Positions 19,462 through 29,442 of a stretch of 64,000 nucleotides of DNA are shown piece by piece. A program made the translations under genes and the position numbers. The number at the start of each line of letters is the position of its first letter. Position 1 is the stretch's first letter. The notes under the pieces are model-generated. The model saw nothing but the letters and a program-made list of their open reading frames with translations, was not told the DNA's origin and made no database searches. Source of the stretch: Asticcacaulis sp. AC466 (GTDB lineage Bacteria; Pseudomonadota; Alphaproteobacteria; Caulobacterales; Caulobacteraceae). The DNA is taken from assembly GCF_000495815.1 (NCBI RefSeq), contig NZ_AWGE01000021.1, forward strand, positions 1-64,000. The letters run 5' to 3'.

Positions 19462-20025
19462 ATGCGCGCTATCGCCCTCGCCTTTACCCTGGTTTCGGCC
19501 GCCGCCATCCCCGCCCTATCCTATCCGGCTCTGGCTCAGGACACCGCAAAACCTGCGCCAGTTGCTGCCTCGGATACACTCAGCGGAAAGCTCGCGGGGC
19601 CCGACGGCTCTGACCGAGGCACCATAACCATCAAACCCGCCCCCAACGGCATCATCCTGCGAGTGGAGGCCAAGGGCCTGACTCCGGGATGGCATGCCGT
19701 TCACTTTCACGAAAAAGGCTCTTGCAGCGACGACAAGTTCGCTTCGGCGGGCGGCCATGTTCACAGCGCCACGCCCGTGACTCACGGCCTACTTAACAAG
19801 GACGGCAACGACGCGGGCGATCTGACCAATATCTATGCCGGGGCGGACGGGGTGGCGACCGCCGAACTGTATTCCACCCTCGTTACGGCCAAAGGCGGTG
19901 ATTCACGCCCCGCCTTGATGGACGCCGACGGATCATCCGTGGTCATCCATGCCCTGCCCGACGACTATACCACCCAGCCAATCGGCGGTGCTGGCGTTCG
20001 CGTTGCCTGCGCGGTGATCCAGTAA
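19462..20025 (+). CDS. sodC: Periplasmic Cu/Zn superoxide dismutase
   Basis: Converts superoxide to hydrogen peroxide and oxygen in the periplasm. The protein has 187 residues with a signal peptide ending PALAQ near residue 26. Copper and zinc ligands are visible: HFHEKG, GGHVHSATPVTHG with bridging histidine, DGNDAGDL, and VVIHALPDD with the last copper histidine. Two cysteines, one after HFHEKG and one near the C-terminus, fit the family disulphide. I start at ATG 19462, where the signal peptide begins; a GGAAAGAAAGAG purine tract precedes it. The next gene follows after only 10 bp, suggesting an operon. Confidence 0.93.
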   Translation: MRAIALAFTLVSAAAIPALSYPALAQDTAKPAPVAASDTLSGKLAGPDGSDRGTITIKPAPNGIILRVEAKGLTPGWHAVHFHEKGSCSDDKFASAGGHVHSATPVTHGLLNKDGNDAGDLTNIYAGADGVATAELYSTLVTAKGGDSRPALMDADGSSVVIHALPDDYTTQPIGGAGVRVACAVIQ

Positions 20026-20035
20026 GGCAACCGAT

Positions 20036-20599
20036 ATGCAGTTAAACGCCAACACCACCGCCCTAGTGCTGATTGACCTGCAAAAGGGCATTATAGGCGG
20101 CGACCGGCGGCCTTATTCCGGGGAACAGGTCGTCACCGTCGCCAAGGGATTGGCGGACCGCTTTCGTCAGGCAGGTGCGACCGTTGTGCTGGTTCATGTC
20201 GGCTTCGCTGCCGATTGGGCCGACGCCCTGCGCCAGCCCGTGGATTCCCCTGCGCCGCGCCCGGATGGGGGCGCCCCAAAAGACTACAGCGATTTCGCGG
20301 ATGGGCTGTATGCGGACGGCGACATCATCATCCATAAGCGCAATTGGGGCGCCTTTTACGGTACGCCGCTTGATCTGCACTTGCGGCGGCGGGGCATAGA
20401 CACCGTGGTATTGGCGGGCATTGCCACCAATTATGGCGTGGAATCAACGGCGCGTGATGCCTGGGAGCGCGGCTACGAGCTGGTCATCGTCGAAGACGCT
20501 TGCACAACTGTATCGGAAGACGCTCAAACCCTGTCGTTCAAATATGTGTTCCCGCGCATAGCCCGGGTGACGACGTCTGCCAATCTTAAGCTGGGCTAG
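20036..20599 (+). CDS. Isochorismatase-fold protein lacking the usual catalytic cysteine
   Basis: Protein of 187 residues with the isochorismatase/cysteine hydrolase fold. The aspartate is in ALVLIDLQKG (residues 7-16) and the lysine in IIHKRNWGAF. The segment that normally carries the nucleophilic cysteine reads GIATNYGVESTARDA, so Gly replaces Cys. True isochorismatases can act without that Cys, while amidases of the family need it. It therefore is probably not a nicotinamidase-type amidase. It follows sodC by 10 bp, and its end overlaps by 14 bp with a convergent membrane protein gene. Confidence 0.8.
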   Translation: MQLNANTTALVLIDLQKGIIGGDRRPYSGEQVVTVAKGLADRFRQAGATVVLVHVGFAADWADALRQPVDSPAPRPDGGAPKDYSDFADGLYADGDIIIHKRNWGAFYGTPLDLHLRRRGIDTVVLAGIATNYGVESTARDAWERGYELVIVEDACTTVSEDAQTLSFKYVFPRIARVTTSANLKLG

Positions 20600-21023
20600 C
20601 TGGCGACGATTCAGATGACGATTCGGGCGGTACTTCGGTTGAATTTTCCAGAACAGCCTCTGGTGCCGGTGGCTTAAGCCACTGTATCAAACGGCGACGC
20701 ATCATCTGACCGGCGGCGAACATAAGCAGGAGCACGCCGGCGAGCAGCCAAAACGATAGGGCGCGTATCAGCGTTTCGTCCGTATGGGCGAAGTAATAGG
20801 CGACCCCGTGGTGAAAATGCGGATTAACGAAGCCTGCACGCACGTCGGTAACGGTCGGTCGGACGGCGTACAGATGGTGGACAAATGTCGGTAAGGCAAT
20901 GCCCGGAACAGCGGTGAATATCACGGCTGCGACCAGCCGCCATCGGGCGGCGGACCGTCGGGGTTTGTTTGGGCGGGGTTTGTTTGGGCGGCGGGCATCA
21001 GGCTTAAGAATGGGGGCTTTCAT
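20586..21023 (-). CDS. Hypothetical membrane protein with two transmembrane segments
   Basis: I do not recognise this 145-residue protein. It has a very basic N-terminus containing the repeat RPNKPRPNKPR. One hydrophobic segment lies at about residues 29-50 and a second at about 88-106. The 40-residue periplasmic loop between them is histidine-rich (NPHFHHGVAYYFAH), and the C-terminus is Ser/Pro/Glu-rich. The histidines might bind a metal (inference). Its 3' end overlaps the isochorismatase-fold gene by 14 bp. Confidence 0.65.
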   Translation of the reverse strand: MKAPILKPDARRPNKPRPNKPRRSAARWRLVAAVIFTAVPGIALPTFVHHLYAVRPTVTDVRAGFVNPHFHHGVAYYFAHTDETLIRALSFWLLAGVLLLMFAAGQMMRRRLIQWLKPPAPEAVLENSTEVPPESSSESSPASPA

Positions 21024-21055
21024 ACAGCCAGCTTAAAAACATGCCCCCTAAAGAC

Positions 21056-21454
21056 TCAATGCGGAAGTAAAAGCGGCAAGTCGAGCTGGCTACGGCCCGC
21101 CGGAACGGCCACAGGCGCGGGTATACGCGACTTGACCACGGCCTTAACCGGATAGGCCATGCGTTCCACTGCGCGTACCCGCCCCAGCATGGTGGCGCGC
21201 GGCTGCACCTGGGGCGCTACGGGCGTTTCGCCATTTACCGCCACATGGACCATGCCGCCACAGGTAGGGTCAGTGCAACGATACTTCCATTCCAGCAGGT
21301 CGATGAATTCGACGCCCAATCGGTGCGCCTCGACAAGGTTTTGCACGCTTTCGCCCCATTGGCGCTTGCAGCTTCGGCAGGTCATTTCGATCTTGGTGTC
21401 GCGCGGCAGATCTTTTACTTGCGGCGGGCAGGACCAGGCTTTCATATCCAGCAT
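21056..21454 (-). CDS. Small zinc-ribbon protein under an SOS promoter
   Basis: I do not recognise this protein; from ATG 21454 it has 132 residues. It carries a four-cysteine zinc-ribbon pattern, CRSC then about 35 residues later CTDPTC. The second half is basic and Val/Pro-rich, ending in LDLPLLLPH. A consensus promoter directly upstream is overlaid by a perfect LexA box at 21475-21489. Transcription from it would begin near 21473, so ATG 21469 would be almost leaderless. ATG 21454 has an AGGA ribosome site 8 bp before it and is preferred. It is a candidate uncharacterised DNA-damage-response protein. Confidence 0.75.
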   Translation of the reverse strand: MLDMKAWSCPPQVKDLPRDTKIEMTCRSCKRQWGESVQNLVEAHRLGVEFIDLLEWKYRCTDPTCGGMVHVAVNGETPVAPQVQPRATMLGRVRAVERMAYPVKAVVKSRIPAPVAVPAGRSQLDLPLLLPH

Positions 21455-21474
21455 TTGGAACATCCTCATGAGAT

Positions 21475-21489
21475 GTTCTTAATTTGTTC
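21475..21489 (-). promoter_or_regulatory. LexA (SOS) box in the promoter of the zinc-ribbon gene
   Basis: The plus strand reads GTTC-ttaattt-GTTC, a perfect GTTC-N7-GTTC site. On the minus strand a -35 TTGACT (21504-21509) and a -10 CAAATT (21481-21486) are spaced by 17 bp, and the LexA box covers the -10. This is the same arrangement as at recA in this window. Confidence 0.88.
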
Positions 21490-21557
21490 TCACTGTGGAT
21501 AAAAGTCAAGAGCGGAACAAAAAGAAAACAAAAAAGGTGTCGTGCTATGCTGAGGCA

Positions 21558-21590
21558 TAAAAAAACGGCCCCGTTTCCGGGGCCGTTTTC
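21558..21590 (-). terminator. Intrinsic terminator downstream of typA
   Basis: On the minus strand, AAAACGGCCCC pairs with GGGGCCGTTTT around a 6-base loop, and the stem runs into a T tract. It lies about 10 bp after the typA stop, between typA and the SOS promoter of the next gene. Confidence 0.9.
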
Positions 21591-21598
21591 AAGATCGA

Positions 21599-23434
<1,836 letters not shown>

Positions 23435-24043
23435 ATAGGGCCTTTTAACACGGTGCAAAACGCGCAAAAGCCTCTCATTCTGGGCCGCGTTTCTGGTCCG
23501 AAAAGTGCGGTGCACTTCGATCAGAAGGCGCTTGGAGAGAGGCCGGGGAAGGGTTTGATAGTCTGGATTTGCGCGCTCTATAACCGAATCCCGCTCAAAA
23601 GGCCATAGCGGGCGGTGGATTATTTTTGCGTATGCGAAACACGCCGGCATTATGGCCGCAGGGCACTTATCACTAAAAATGCCTGCTCGGCCCCTCCAGG
23701 TCCTGAATCTACAGGTCCAGCAGACCCAGAATTGATCTTCAGTGTCCGCTTGGGGTGTGCACGGACGCCTGGCCGTTCGCGGGCGCCAAATCAAAGTATT
23801 ATTGCACAATAACCTATTTAAAACATACATATTCGCAATTGAATTTGCACCTAATAAGTAAATTGCCATCAATTACACATTTACCTTGCAGCACTTTATC
23901 ATTGATGGGATATTGTATTTATTCGAAATCAGACCCTGACTTGTCTGCTCGCCTTAACCGGCCTCTTCCAAGCATCGCTACTTTCGGACTCGGCGTGCAA
24001 TTTTGCGCGACGTTACTGCACGAATGTGCGCAAGGAGGCCACC
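23435..24043. other. Long intergenic region with AT-rich patch, leader of the cold-shock gene
   Basis: No gene is seen here. The part next to typA is GC-rich. From about 23796 to 23935 the sequence turns strongly AT-rich, unlike anything else in the central window, and is a plausible promoter or UP-element region. Just before the cold-shock gene, TTGCGC (24003) and GCGCAA (24028) face each other around a 19-base loop that ends at the AAGGAGG ribosome site. This could fold the leader in a temperature-dependent way (inference). Confidence 0.45.
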
Positions 24044-24247
24044 ATGGCCAACGGTACAGTTAAATGGTTCAACGCCAGCAAGGGCTTCGGCTTTATTCAG
24101 CCGGATGAGGGCGGCGCTGATGTCTTCGTTCATGCCACCGCCCTCGAAAAGGCCGGAATGCGCGGCCTGAACGAAGGCGACAAGCTGTCCTTCCAGGTTG
24201 CCAATGAGCGCGGCCGCGACTCCGCGGTCGATCTCAAAACAATCTGA
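24044..24247 (+). CDS. Cold-shock domain protein (CspA family)
   Basis: Single-stranded nucleic acid-binding protein of 67 residues. The RNP1 motif is KGFGFI and RNP2 is VFVHAT, both typical of CspA proteins that act as RNA chaperones. The start ATG 24044 follows AAGGAGGCCACC; an in-frame ATG 18 bp earlier has no ribosome site. A long leader of several hundred bases, with an AT-rich patch, lies upstream, as is common for cold-shock genes. A GC-rich terminator follows 20 bp after the stop. Confidence 0.95.
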   Translation: MANGTVKWFNASKGFGFIQPDEGGADVFVHATALEKAGMRGLNEGDKLSFQVANERGRDSAVDLKTI

Positions 24248-24267
24248 TATCGAACAATATTGCGACA

Positions 24268-24297
24268 GACGCCCGGCGTTACGACGCCGGGCGTCTT
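24268..24297 (+). terminator. Terminator hairpin after the cold-shock gene
   Basis: GACGCCCGGCG pairs perfectly with CGCCGGGCGTC around a TTACGA loop. It lies 20 bp after the cold-shock stop. The following T run is short (TT), so termination may be partial and allow some reading into the next gene. Confidence 0.7.
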
Positions 24298-24321
24298 CAT
24301 GACTCTTCAAAAAGGAACCGA

Positions 24322-24573
24322 ATGCCCCGTATAACCCTGCACGCCGCCTCACGCTGGGATGACCTGTGGCCGACCTACGGCGAACCGGACCTGGCGAATG
24401 CAAACGTGCCTGTGCGGTTTTCGATCGCGCCGCGCGGCGACAGCTGGGAAGTCTTCCGCAATATGCGGTTTTGGGGCATATTCCTGTCACGGACAGAGGC
24501 GCGCGACACGGTGCGCCGCGAAATGCATCAAATCTTCTCTGGCGGCGGCGCGGCTGAGGTAAGCCTCTCTTAG
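24322..24573 (+). CDS. Hypothetical protein, 83 residues
   Basis: I do not recognise this protein. It is soluble, with an aromatic-rich N-terminal half (RWDDLWPTYGEPD) and an alternating strand-like segment RFSIAPRGDSWEVFRNMRFWG that suggests a small beta-sheet. A helix with RDTVRREMHQIF follows. The start ATG 24322 is preceded by AAAAAGGAACCGA, a reasonable ribosome site. It lies 74 bp after the cold-shock gene, beyond a hairpin, and may be expressed by read-through. No other frame here looks better. Confidence 0.6.
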   Translation: MPRITLHAASRWDDLWPTYGEPDLANANVPVRFSIAPRGDSWEVFRNMRFWGIFLSRTEARDTVRREMHQIFSGGGAAEVSLS

Positions 24574-24642
24574 ATTGCGGCGACGCAGTGAGTAAATCCC
24601 GCGTCGAGCAAATCCCGCATCGATGGGCGATAGCCGCTATCC

Positions 24643-25311
24643 CTACCCGACCCGCTGAGCCTTGGTAATGATCACGGGCTCGGCCAACATCTGACCGGCC
24701 CAGCCGCCTTCGCGGGTGTGCTTGTCGATGCGGCCCTTCCAGATTTCCTTGACCACATCCATGCCTTTGACGACATGACCAAAGGCGGCATAACCCAGCT
24801 TTTCCTTGTCCGATGCCTTGGGGCCTGCGTCGAGATAGGTATTGTCGCCGACCATGATGGTGAACTCATTGGTCGCCGTATTGGGGGCGAACCGCGACAT
24901 GGAAATAACACCGTCCGTATGGCTAAGGCCGGTTTCCTTGGTCGATTCATGCTTGATCGGCGGATAGGTCAGACCCGATGCCCCGGCCTGGATGAAGCCG
25001 GTATTGCCGTCTTTCAGCGAGCGCCAGAAGGTGGCGCCATCGAATTTGTGCGTATCGACATAATGCAGGAAGTTAGCGACCGTAATCGGCGCCTTCTTTT
25101 GTTCGAGCAAGAGGACGATTTCCCCCTTTGTGGTTTGCAGGCTGACCGTCACCGTATCGGCCGGCGGTGGAGGCGGCGGGGGTGGAGGCGGTGCAACGAC
25201 TTCGGTCTTTTTCGGCGCGGGCTTGGAACAGGCCGTCACCGCCAGCGGCAGGACCGTCAAGGCCAGACCGGCCGCCATAAAGGTGCGTTTGTTGTGTGAG
25301 GTATCGGACAC
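24643..25311 (-). CDS. Peptidyl-prolyl isomerase, cyclophilin-type lipoprotein
   Basis: Catalyses cis-trans isomerisation of proline peptide bonds, probably in the periplasm. The N-terminus has a signal segment with the lipobox VTAC near residue 28, then a run of ten prolines, then a cyclophilin domain with ITVANFLHYVDTHKFDGATF, GFIQAGASG and VGDNTYLDAG. I start at GTG 25311 because AAGGAG lies 7 bp upstream; an ATG at 25380 would place a non-signal stretch before the lipobox. Several bacterial cyclophilins lack the catalytic Arg of human cyclophilin A, so activity is assumed rather than shown. Confidence 0.87.
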   Translation of the reverse strand: MSDTSHNKRTFMAAGLALTVLPLAVTACSKPAPKKTEVVAPPPPPPPPPPADTVTVSLQTTKGEIVLLLEQKKAPITVANFLHYVDTHKFDGATFWRSLKDGNTGFIQAGASGLTYPPIKHESTKETGLSHTDGVISMSRFAPNTATNEFTIMVGDNTYLDAGPKASDKEKLGYAAFGHVVKGMDVVKEIWKGRIDKHTREGGWAGQMLAEPVIITKAQRVG

Positions 25312-25462
25312 GCCTGAACTCCTTGCATATGCCTGCGCGAAGTATCGAAATTTTGGTCCGCTTGGCAACCGGTTTCGCACATCATTTTCTTACGCCTGTC
25401 ACGGCGTATCGCACACCGGACTTATCGGCCCTGTCCTAGATTGGCGGAAAGAGGAGAATCCT

Positions 25463-25810
25463 ATGAACATGACCACCGCCCAAACCGCTGAACATGCCGA
25501 AACCGAGCAAAGGACGAACCAGCCCGATCCCTTTCCGCCCGAAGGCACGGACGAAAAAACGCTAAACACCAGTAACGGGGAAAAGCCGCTCTCCGACGCC
25601 GAAACGTTGAAGGCCACGCGCGCGGCGCTCGATACCGCACCCGCCGGACCGGCCGGAAACGCCGACGACGCTACGGCGGAGGACCTCATCGACGCGGGCG
25701 AAACCCCGCCAGACGCGCCGGACGAAGGTGCGCGCGACGACGCACAACCCAGCACGGGCAGTGCGGTGCCAAGCCCCCACGTCCCGGATACCCGCACCTT
25801 CGATCTCTGA
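25463..25810 (+). CDS. Acidic, low-complexity hypothetical protein
   Basis: A protein of 115 residues dominated by Ala, Asp, Glu, Pro and Thr, with no hydrophobic core and very likely disordered. The strongly acidic segment DDATAEDLIDAGETPPDAPD is in the middle. GAGGAG stands 7 bp before ATG 25463. It reads right up to the stop of the convergent S9 peptidase gene with no gap. I cannot name a function; similar low-complexity proteins are usual in this lineage. Confidence 0.55.
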   Translation: MNMTTAQTAEHAETEQRTNQPDPFPPEGTDEKTLNTSNGEKPLSDAETLKATRAALDTAPAGPAGNADDATAEDLIDAGETPPDAPDEGARDDAQPSTGSAVPSPHVPDTRTFDL

Positions 25811-27754
25811 TTATTTCAGATACTTATCGAACCAGGCGACAATTCGTTTAGCCAGGTCGGCGCTATTTTCCGGTTTGCGAATAGAGTGCCCCTCGCCTTC
25901 GTATATCATGAGCGTGGTATCTACACCCTGCGCCTTCAGCCCGTGCCAGAACTCCAGCGATTGCGCCGCCGGGGTTTCGATGTCGCGTTCGCCGACATAG
26001 ACAAAGGTCGGTGTCTTGGCGTTCTTGATGTAGCGGATCGGCGACAGCTTGTCGTATATGGCCGGATCATCATAGGCCGACGCCCCGAAGAAGGGGATCA
26101 TCCACTGATCGATGCCGTTCTGACCGTAATAGCTGATCCAGTTGGCGATACCGGCGCCTGCCGCCCCGGCCTTGAAACGATTCGTCTGCGTAACGGTCCA
26201 CATGGTCATGAAGCCACCATAGGATCCGCCCGTGACGCCGAGGCGCGCGTCATCGACCGGCGCGAGCTTTTCGACCGCGTCGATACCGGCCAGGATATCG
26301 CGCAGGTCGCCGCCGCCAAAATCCCGGCGATTGGATAGAACGAAGGCTTCGCCCTGGCCGTAGGACCCGCGCGGATTGGGCTGGAAGACCAGATACCCCG
26401 CCTTTAGCAAGTCATAAGCCGTGCCGGAACTGGAAAAGCGTGGCGTCACCGCCGCCGATGGACCACCATGGATGATGGTGATCATCGGGTGCTTTTTCGC
26501 TGGGTCCAGACCAGCGGGCGTGAGCAGCCAGCCCTGAACGTTGAAGCCATCATTGCGCCAGGTGACGTTTTGGGCGGTGAAGGGTACGCTGAGCGCATCG
26601 TTGTCGGTGGTGACGGCCTTCAGAGCGCCAGGTTTGCCGATATGGATGGCCGGGGCCTTCGTAAAGCTTTCAACAACGGCGGCAGCGGTCTTGCCCGCTG
26701 CATCAAAAGCAACGCGGCCGTCACCGGCCATGGTGCCAACCGCCGATACCGAGACCTGGCTGACTCCGCCCCTGACCGGGTCGATGCGGGCGATACCTGT
26801 TTCACCGCCCTGTGTCACCGTCGCCATGACACCGCCCCGCGTAACCGTCAGGCCGGTAAAGGTTGCAGGATAGTCCGGCGTCAGGTTGCGCGGCTCACCT
26901 CCGGTCAGGGGCACAGTATAGACATCCCCACCGATTGAACCGAAGTCGCTCATCAAGCCGCCGATATAGAGGACGCTGGCTCCATCCGGCGATACGCGTG
27001 GCATGTTGATCTGGGTCTTCGGCGCAGCAATGACACGCTCCGTGCCGGGGCCGAAATATTCCAGCTTTGCGGTCCACCAGTTGTTATCGCCATCCCCCTT
27101 GGCAGCGGTGGCGACAAAACCCTTGCCGTCCGGCGTCCAGTTATATTCGTAGACCCACGTGTCGTCTGGTGACACGAAGCTGAGCGTGCCGCCGGCGGCG
27201 GGCACGGTGGCGATGCGCTGCTCATCCGTCGCGGTGGCCGCGCCGATTTCGCCGACCCGGGCGGCACCGGCCTGTGTGGCGCCAACCTGCTTGCGGGCAT
27301 TTTCCACCGCCAGAAGAGCGATGGTGCTGCCGTCCGGCGACCAACGCGGCTTGGCGGCCACGCCTTTTAGAGTGGTCACGATGCGGGGCTGACCGTCCTT
27401 AAGGACGTAGAGCGTTGCCGTACCCGCCTTGCCGTCCGCCGCGAGAAAAGCGATCTGGCTGCCGTCCGGCGACCAGGCCGGATCGCTATAGCGACAGGTG
27501 GTGCACGGGTCTGCTTCGCCCGTGACCTTACCCGCAGCATTGCGGAGCGTGAGGATACCATGCGGTGCGCTAGGCTTGCCTACCGGCATGCGAGAATCGA
27601 TGGTGACAATTCGCGCACCGTCCGGCGACAAGGCCAGGCCATCATAACGGTGGAGGATCGGGTCGGTGGCCGGGACGGCCTGGGACAGGGCGACGGCGGC
27701 GAAAAAGGCGATCAGGCTCACGGCAAACTCATCAATAGGGAAAGATAGTTTCAA
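25811..27754 (-). CDS. S9 family peptidase (prolyl oligopeptidase type), exported
   Basis: Serine peptidase of about 647 residues cleaving short peptides. The N-terminus looks like a signal peptide (FAVSLIAFFAAVALSQA), followed by a beta-propeller with WD40-like PD40 repeats (APRWSPDGS, DPAWSPDGS). The alpha/beta-hydrolase domain has nucleophile motif GGSYGG and the histidine in EGEGHS, in the C-terminal quarter. I place the start at TTG 27754, where GGGGAAAG precedes it and the signal peptide begins; the ATG at 27817 would add 21 residues without family support. The gene stands alone and converges on 25463. Confidence 0.85.
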   Translation of the reverse strand: MKLSFPIDEFAVSLIAFFAAVALSQAVPATDPILHRYDGLALSPDGARIVTIDSRMPVGKPSAPHGILTLRNAAGKVTGEADPCTTCRYSDPAWSPDGSQIAFLAADGKAGTATLYVLKDGQPRIVTTLKGVAAKPRWSPDGSTIALLAVENARKQVGATQAGAARVGEIGAATATDEQRIATVPAAGGTLSFVSPDDTWVYEYNWTPDGKGFVATAAKGDGDNNWWTAKLEYFGPGTERVIAAPKTQINMPRVSPDGASVLYIGGLMSDFGSIGGDVYTVPLTGGEPRNLTPDYPATFTGLTVTRGGVMATVTQGGETGIARIDPVRGGVSQVSVSAVGTMAGDGRVAFDAAGKTAAAVVESFTKAPAIHIGKPGALKAVTTDNDALSVPFTAQNVTWRNDGFNVQGWLLTPAGLDPAKKHPMITIIHGGPSAAVTPRFSSSGTAYDLLKAGYLVFQPNPRGSYGQGEAFVLSNRRDFGGGDLRDILAGIDAVEKLAPVDDARLGVTGGSYGGFMTMWTVTQTNRFKAGAAGAGIANWISYYGQNGIDQWMIPFFGASAYDDPAIYDKLSPIRYIKNAKTPTFVYVGERDIETPAAQSLEFWHGLKAQGVDTTLMIYEGEGHSIRKPENSADLAKRIVAWFDKYLK

Positions 27755-27859
27755 GTGATGACTTTCCCCTTCGCGTGTCAACGGCAAAAACGGATGACAA
27801 ACCGGGACCGCCATCATAGATTACCGGACTGAGGGATTACGGGACTGGGGGGAACCATC

Positions 27860-29422
27860 ATGAAACAGTACACCATCGCCGCGGCCGCACTTCTGCTTGC
27901 CGTTTCGCCATGCGCGCACGCCGACACGGTCTCTTCGCGGCTAAAGCCGCCGGCCACACAGGTCAGCGCATCGGAGCAGGCGCGTTTGCAAGTCCTGTTG
28001 CGCCAGGCGATAAACGAAGGGCAGTCCGAGGATACGATTGGCGCCAAGGGCGACCTCATGCGCATCATCGAAAGCCCGGCGTTCGGCAGCATGAAGCCGG
28101 ACTTCCGTTACTGGACCTACTATATGCTGGCCGTGTGCGAGCGAGAGCTTAACAATCCGGCCCCGGCTTACGACGCCCTCATAAAGGCCGGCGAAATGGC
28201 GCCCGATCTGCGCGATTCCGACTATTGGTTCATGGTGGTCGGCCTGTCCTGGAGACAGGAGAAGGACGCCGAAATGGTCGATGCTGTCAGCCGCCTGATC
28301 GCCGACTATCCCAAGGCAGCGCTCAATCTCAGTTCGTCAGCGATATTCAGCGCCCTGCGCAAGGCGAAGGACCTGCCCGACGGCACGGCCAAACGCCTGG
28401 CCATACTCGAAGGCCTGCGAAAGATTGATTACAAGGCCGATAGCGGTCCAGGCACGGACGAAGGCCTATGGAGCAGTCTGTTCGAAGTCTATGTCGAAAC
28501 CGGCAACGAGGCCGGCGCGAAGGATATCTTGGCCAGCCTGACCTATCCTGACTCGCTGATGCCGATCTATGTCGACAAGAGATACCAGCGCTTTGTCGAC
28601 GTCAGCCAGGCCGCCGCCCGCTACAAGGCCGCTCAGGACAAGGAAATCGCGGATGCACGCACGCGCGTGGCCGCGCATCCGGCGGAACTGGAAAGTGTCC
28701 TGTCCCTGGCGTCAGCGCTGAAAAATACCGGACAGTGGAAAGAGGCCCTGGCTATTCTCGACGACGCCCTGGCGAAGATGGCCGCCGCCCCGAAGGACAA
28801 GCCGGCTTTCTCCGACACAGATGATCAACTCCAGTGGGTGATCATGTTGCGCAGTTTCCTGCTGAACTATCTGGGCCGGAGCGAAGATGCCCTGACGGCG
28901 CAAATCCAGGCGCGTGACGAAGGCATAAAGGCCGGCGACACCGTCAGCCAGTCGGTCAATCTCGGCGACCTCTATTATCAAAGAGGGCGCCCCAAGGAGG
29001 CGATTGCGGCTGTTGCCGGCATTACCAAGGGAGACGATGCCAGTCCTTACGGTCTGATGGCCGCCGAAGAGGTTCGGGTCTGCGCCTACCAGCAATTGGG
29101 CGATCAGGCAAATCTGGCGACGTCGCTCGGTTACATGCGCGATCACGCCAAGGACGGCTACGGTCCTCTGCGTTCGGCGCTTTTGTGCGTCGGGGACGCA
29201 GACGGCCTGGCGAAGCTGGTCATCGCGCAACTCGACGATCCCAAGACGCGAAACGGCGCGTTGATCGACCTGCAAACCTATCTGCCGGCGCCGAACCCGA
29301 CCGCCCTGGAGGTAAAGTACCGTGCGCTTTTCAATACCGTACGCAGTCGGCCCGATGTCCAGGCCGCGGTCGATAAATATGGGCTCATCCTGAGCTGGCC
29401 GACCTATTCATCGGGTAATTAG
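27860..29422 (+). CDS. Exported TPR-like hypothetical protein
   Basis: Protein of 520 residues with a signal peptide ending at AHA near residue 21. The rest is helical with repeated amphipathic pairs resembling tetratricopeptide repeats, for example SVLSLASALKNTGQWKEALA and a similar unit around residue 350 (NLGDLYYQRGRPKEAIAAVAG). I see no catalytic motif. It would be periplasmic and may mediate protein contacts. The start ATG 27860 follows GGGGGGAACC. It is not linked to its neighbours, both of which are on the opposite strand. Confidence 0.65.
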   Translation: MKQYTIAAAALLLAVSPCAHADTVSSRLKPPATQVSASEQARLQVLLRQAINEGQSEDTIGAKGDLMRIIESPAFGSMKPDFRYWTYYMLAVCERELNNPAPAYDALIKAGEMAPDLRDSDYWFMVVGLSWRQEKDAEMVDAVSRLIADYPKAALNLSSSAIFSALRKAKDLPDGTAKRLAILEGLRKIDYKADSGPGTDEGLWSSLFEVYVETGNEAGAKDILASLTYPDSLMPIYVDKRYQRFVDVSQAAARYKAAQDKEIADARTRVAAHPAELESVLSLASALKNTGQWKEALAILDDALAKMAAAPKDKPAFSDTDDQLQWVIMLRSFLLNYLGRSEDALTAQIQARDEGIKAGDTVSQSVNLGDLYYQRGRPKEAIAAVAGITKGDDASPYGLMAAEEVRVCAYQQLGDQANLATSLGYMRDHAKDGYGPLRSALLCVGDADGLAKLVIAQLDDPKTRNGALIDLQTYLPAPNPTALEVKYRALFNTVRSRPDVQAAVDKYGLILSWPTYSSGN

Positions 29423-29442
29423 GGCCTTTTATCGCTCAAGAG

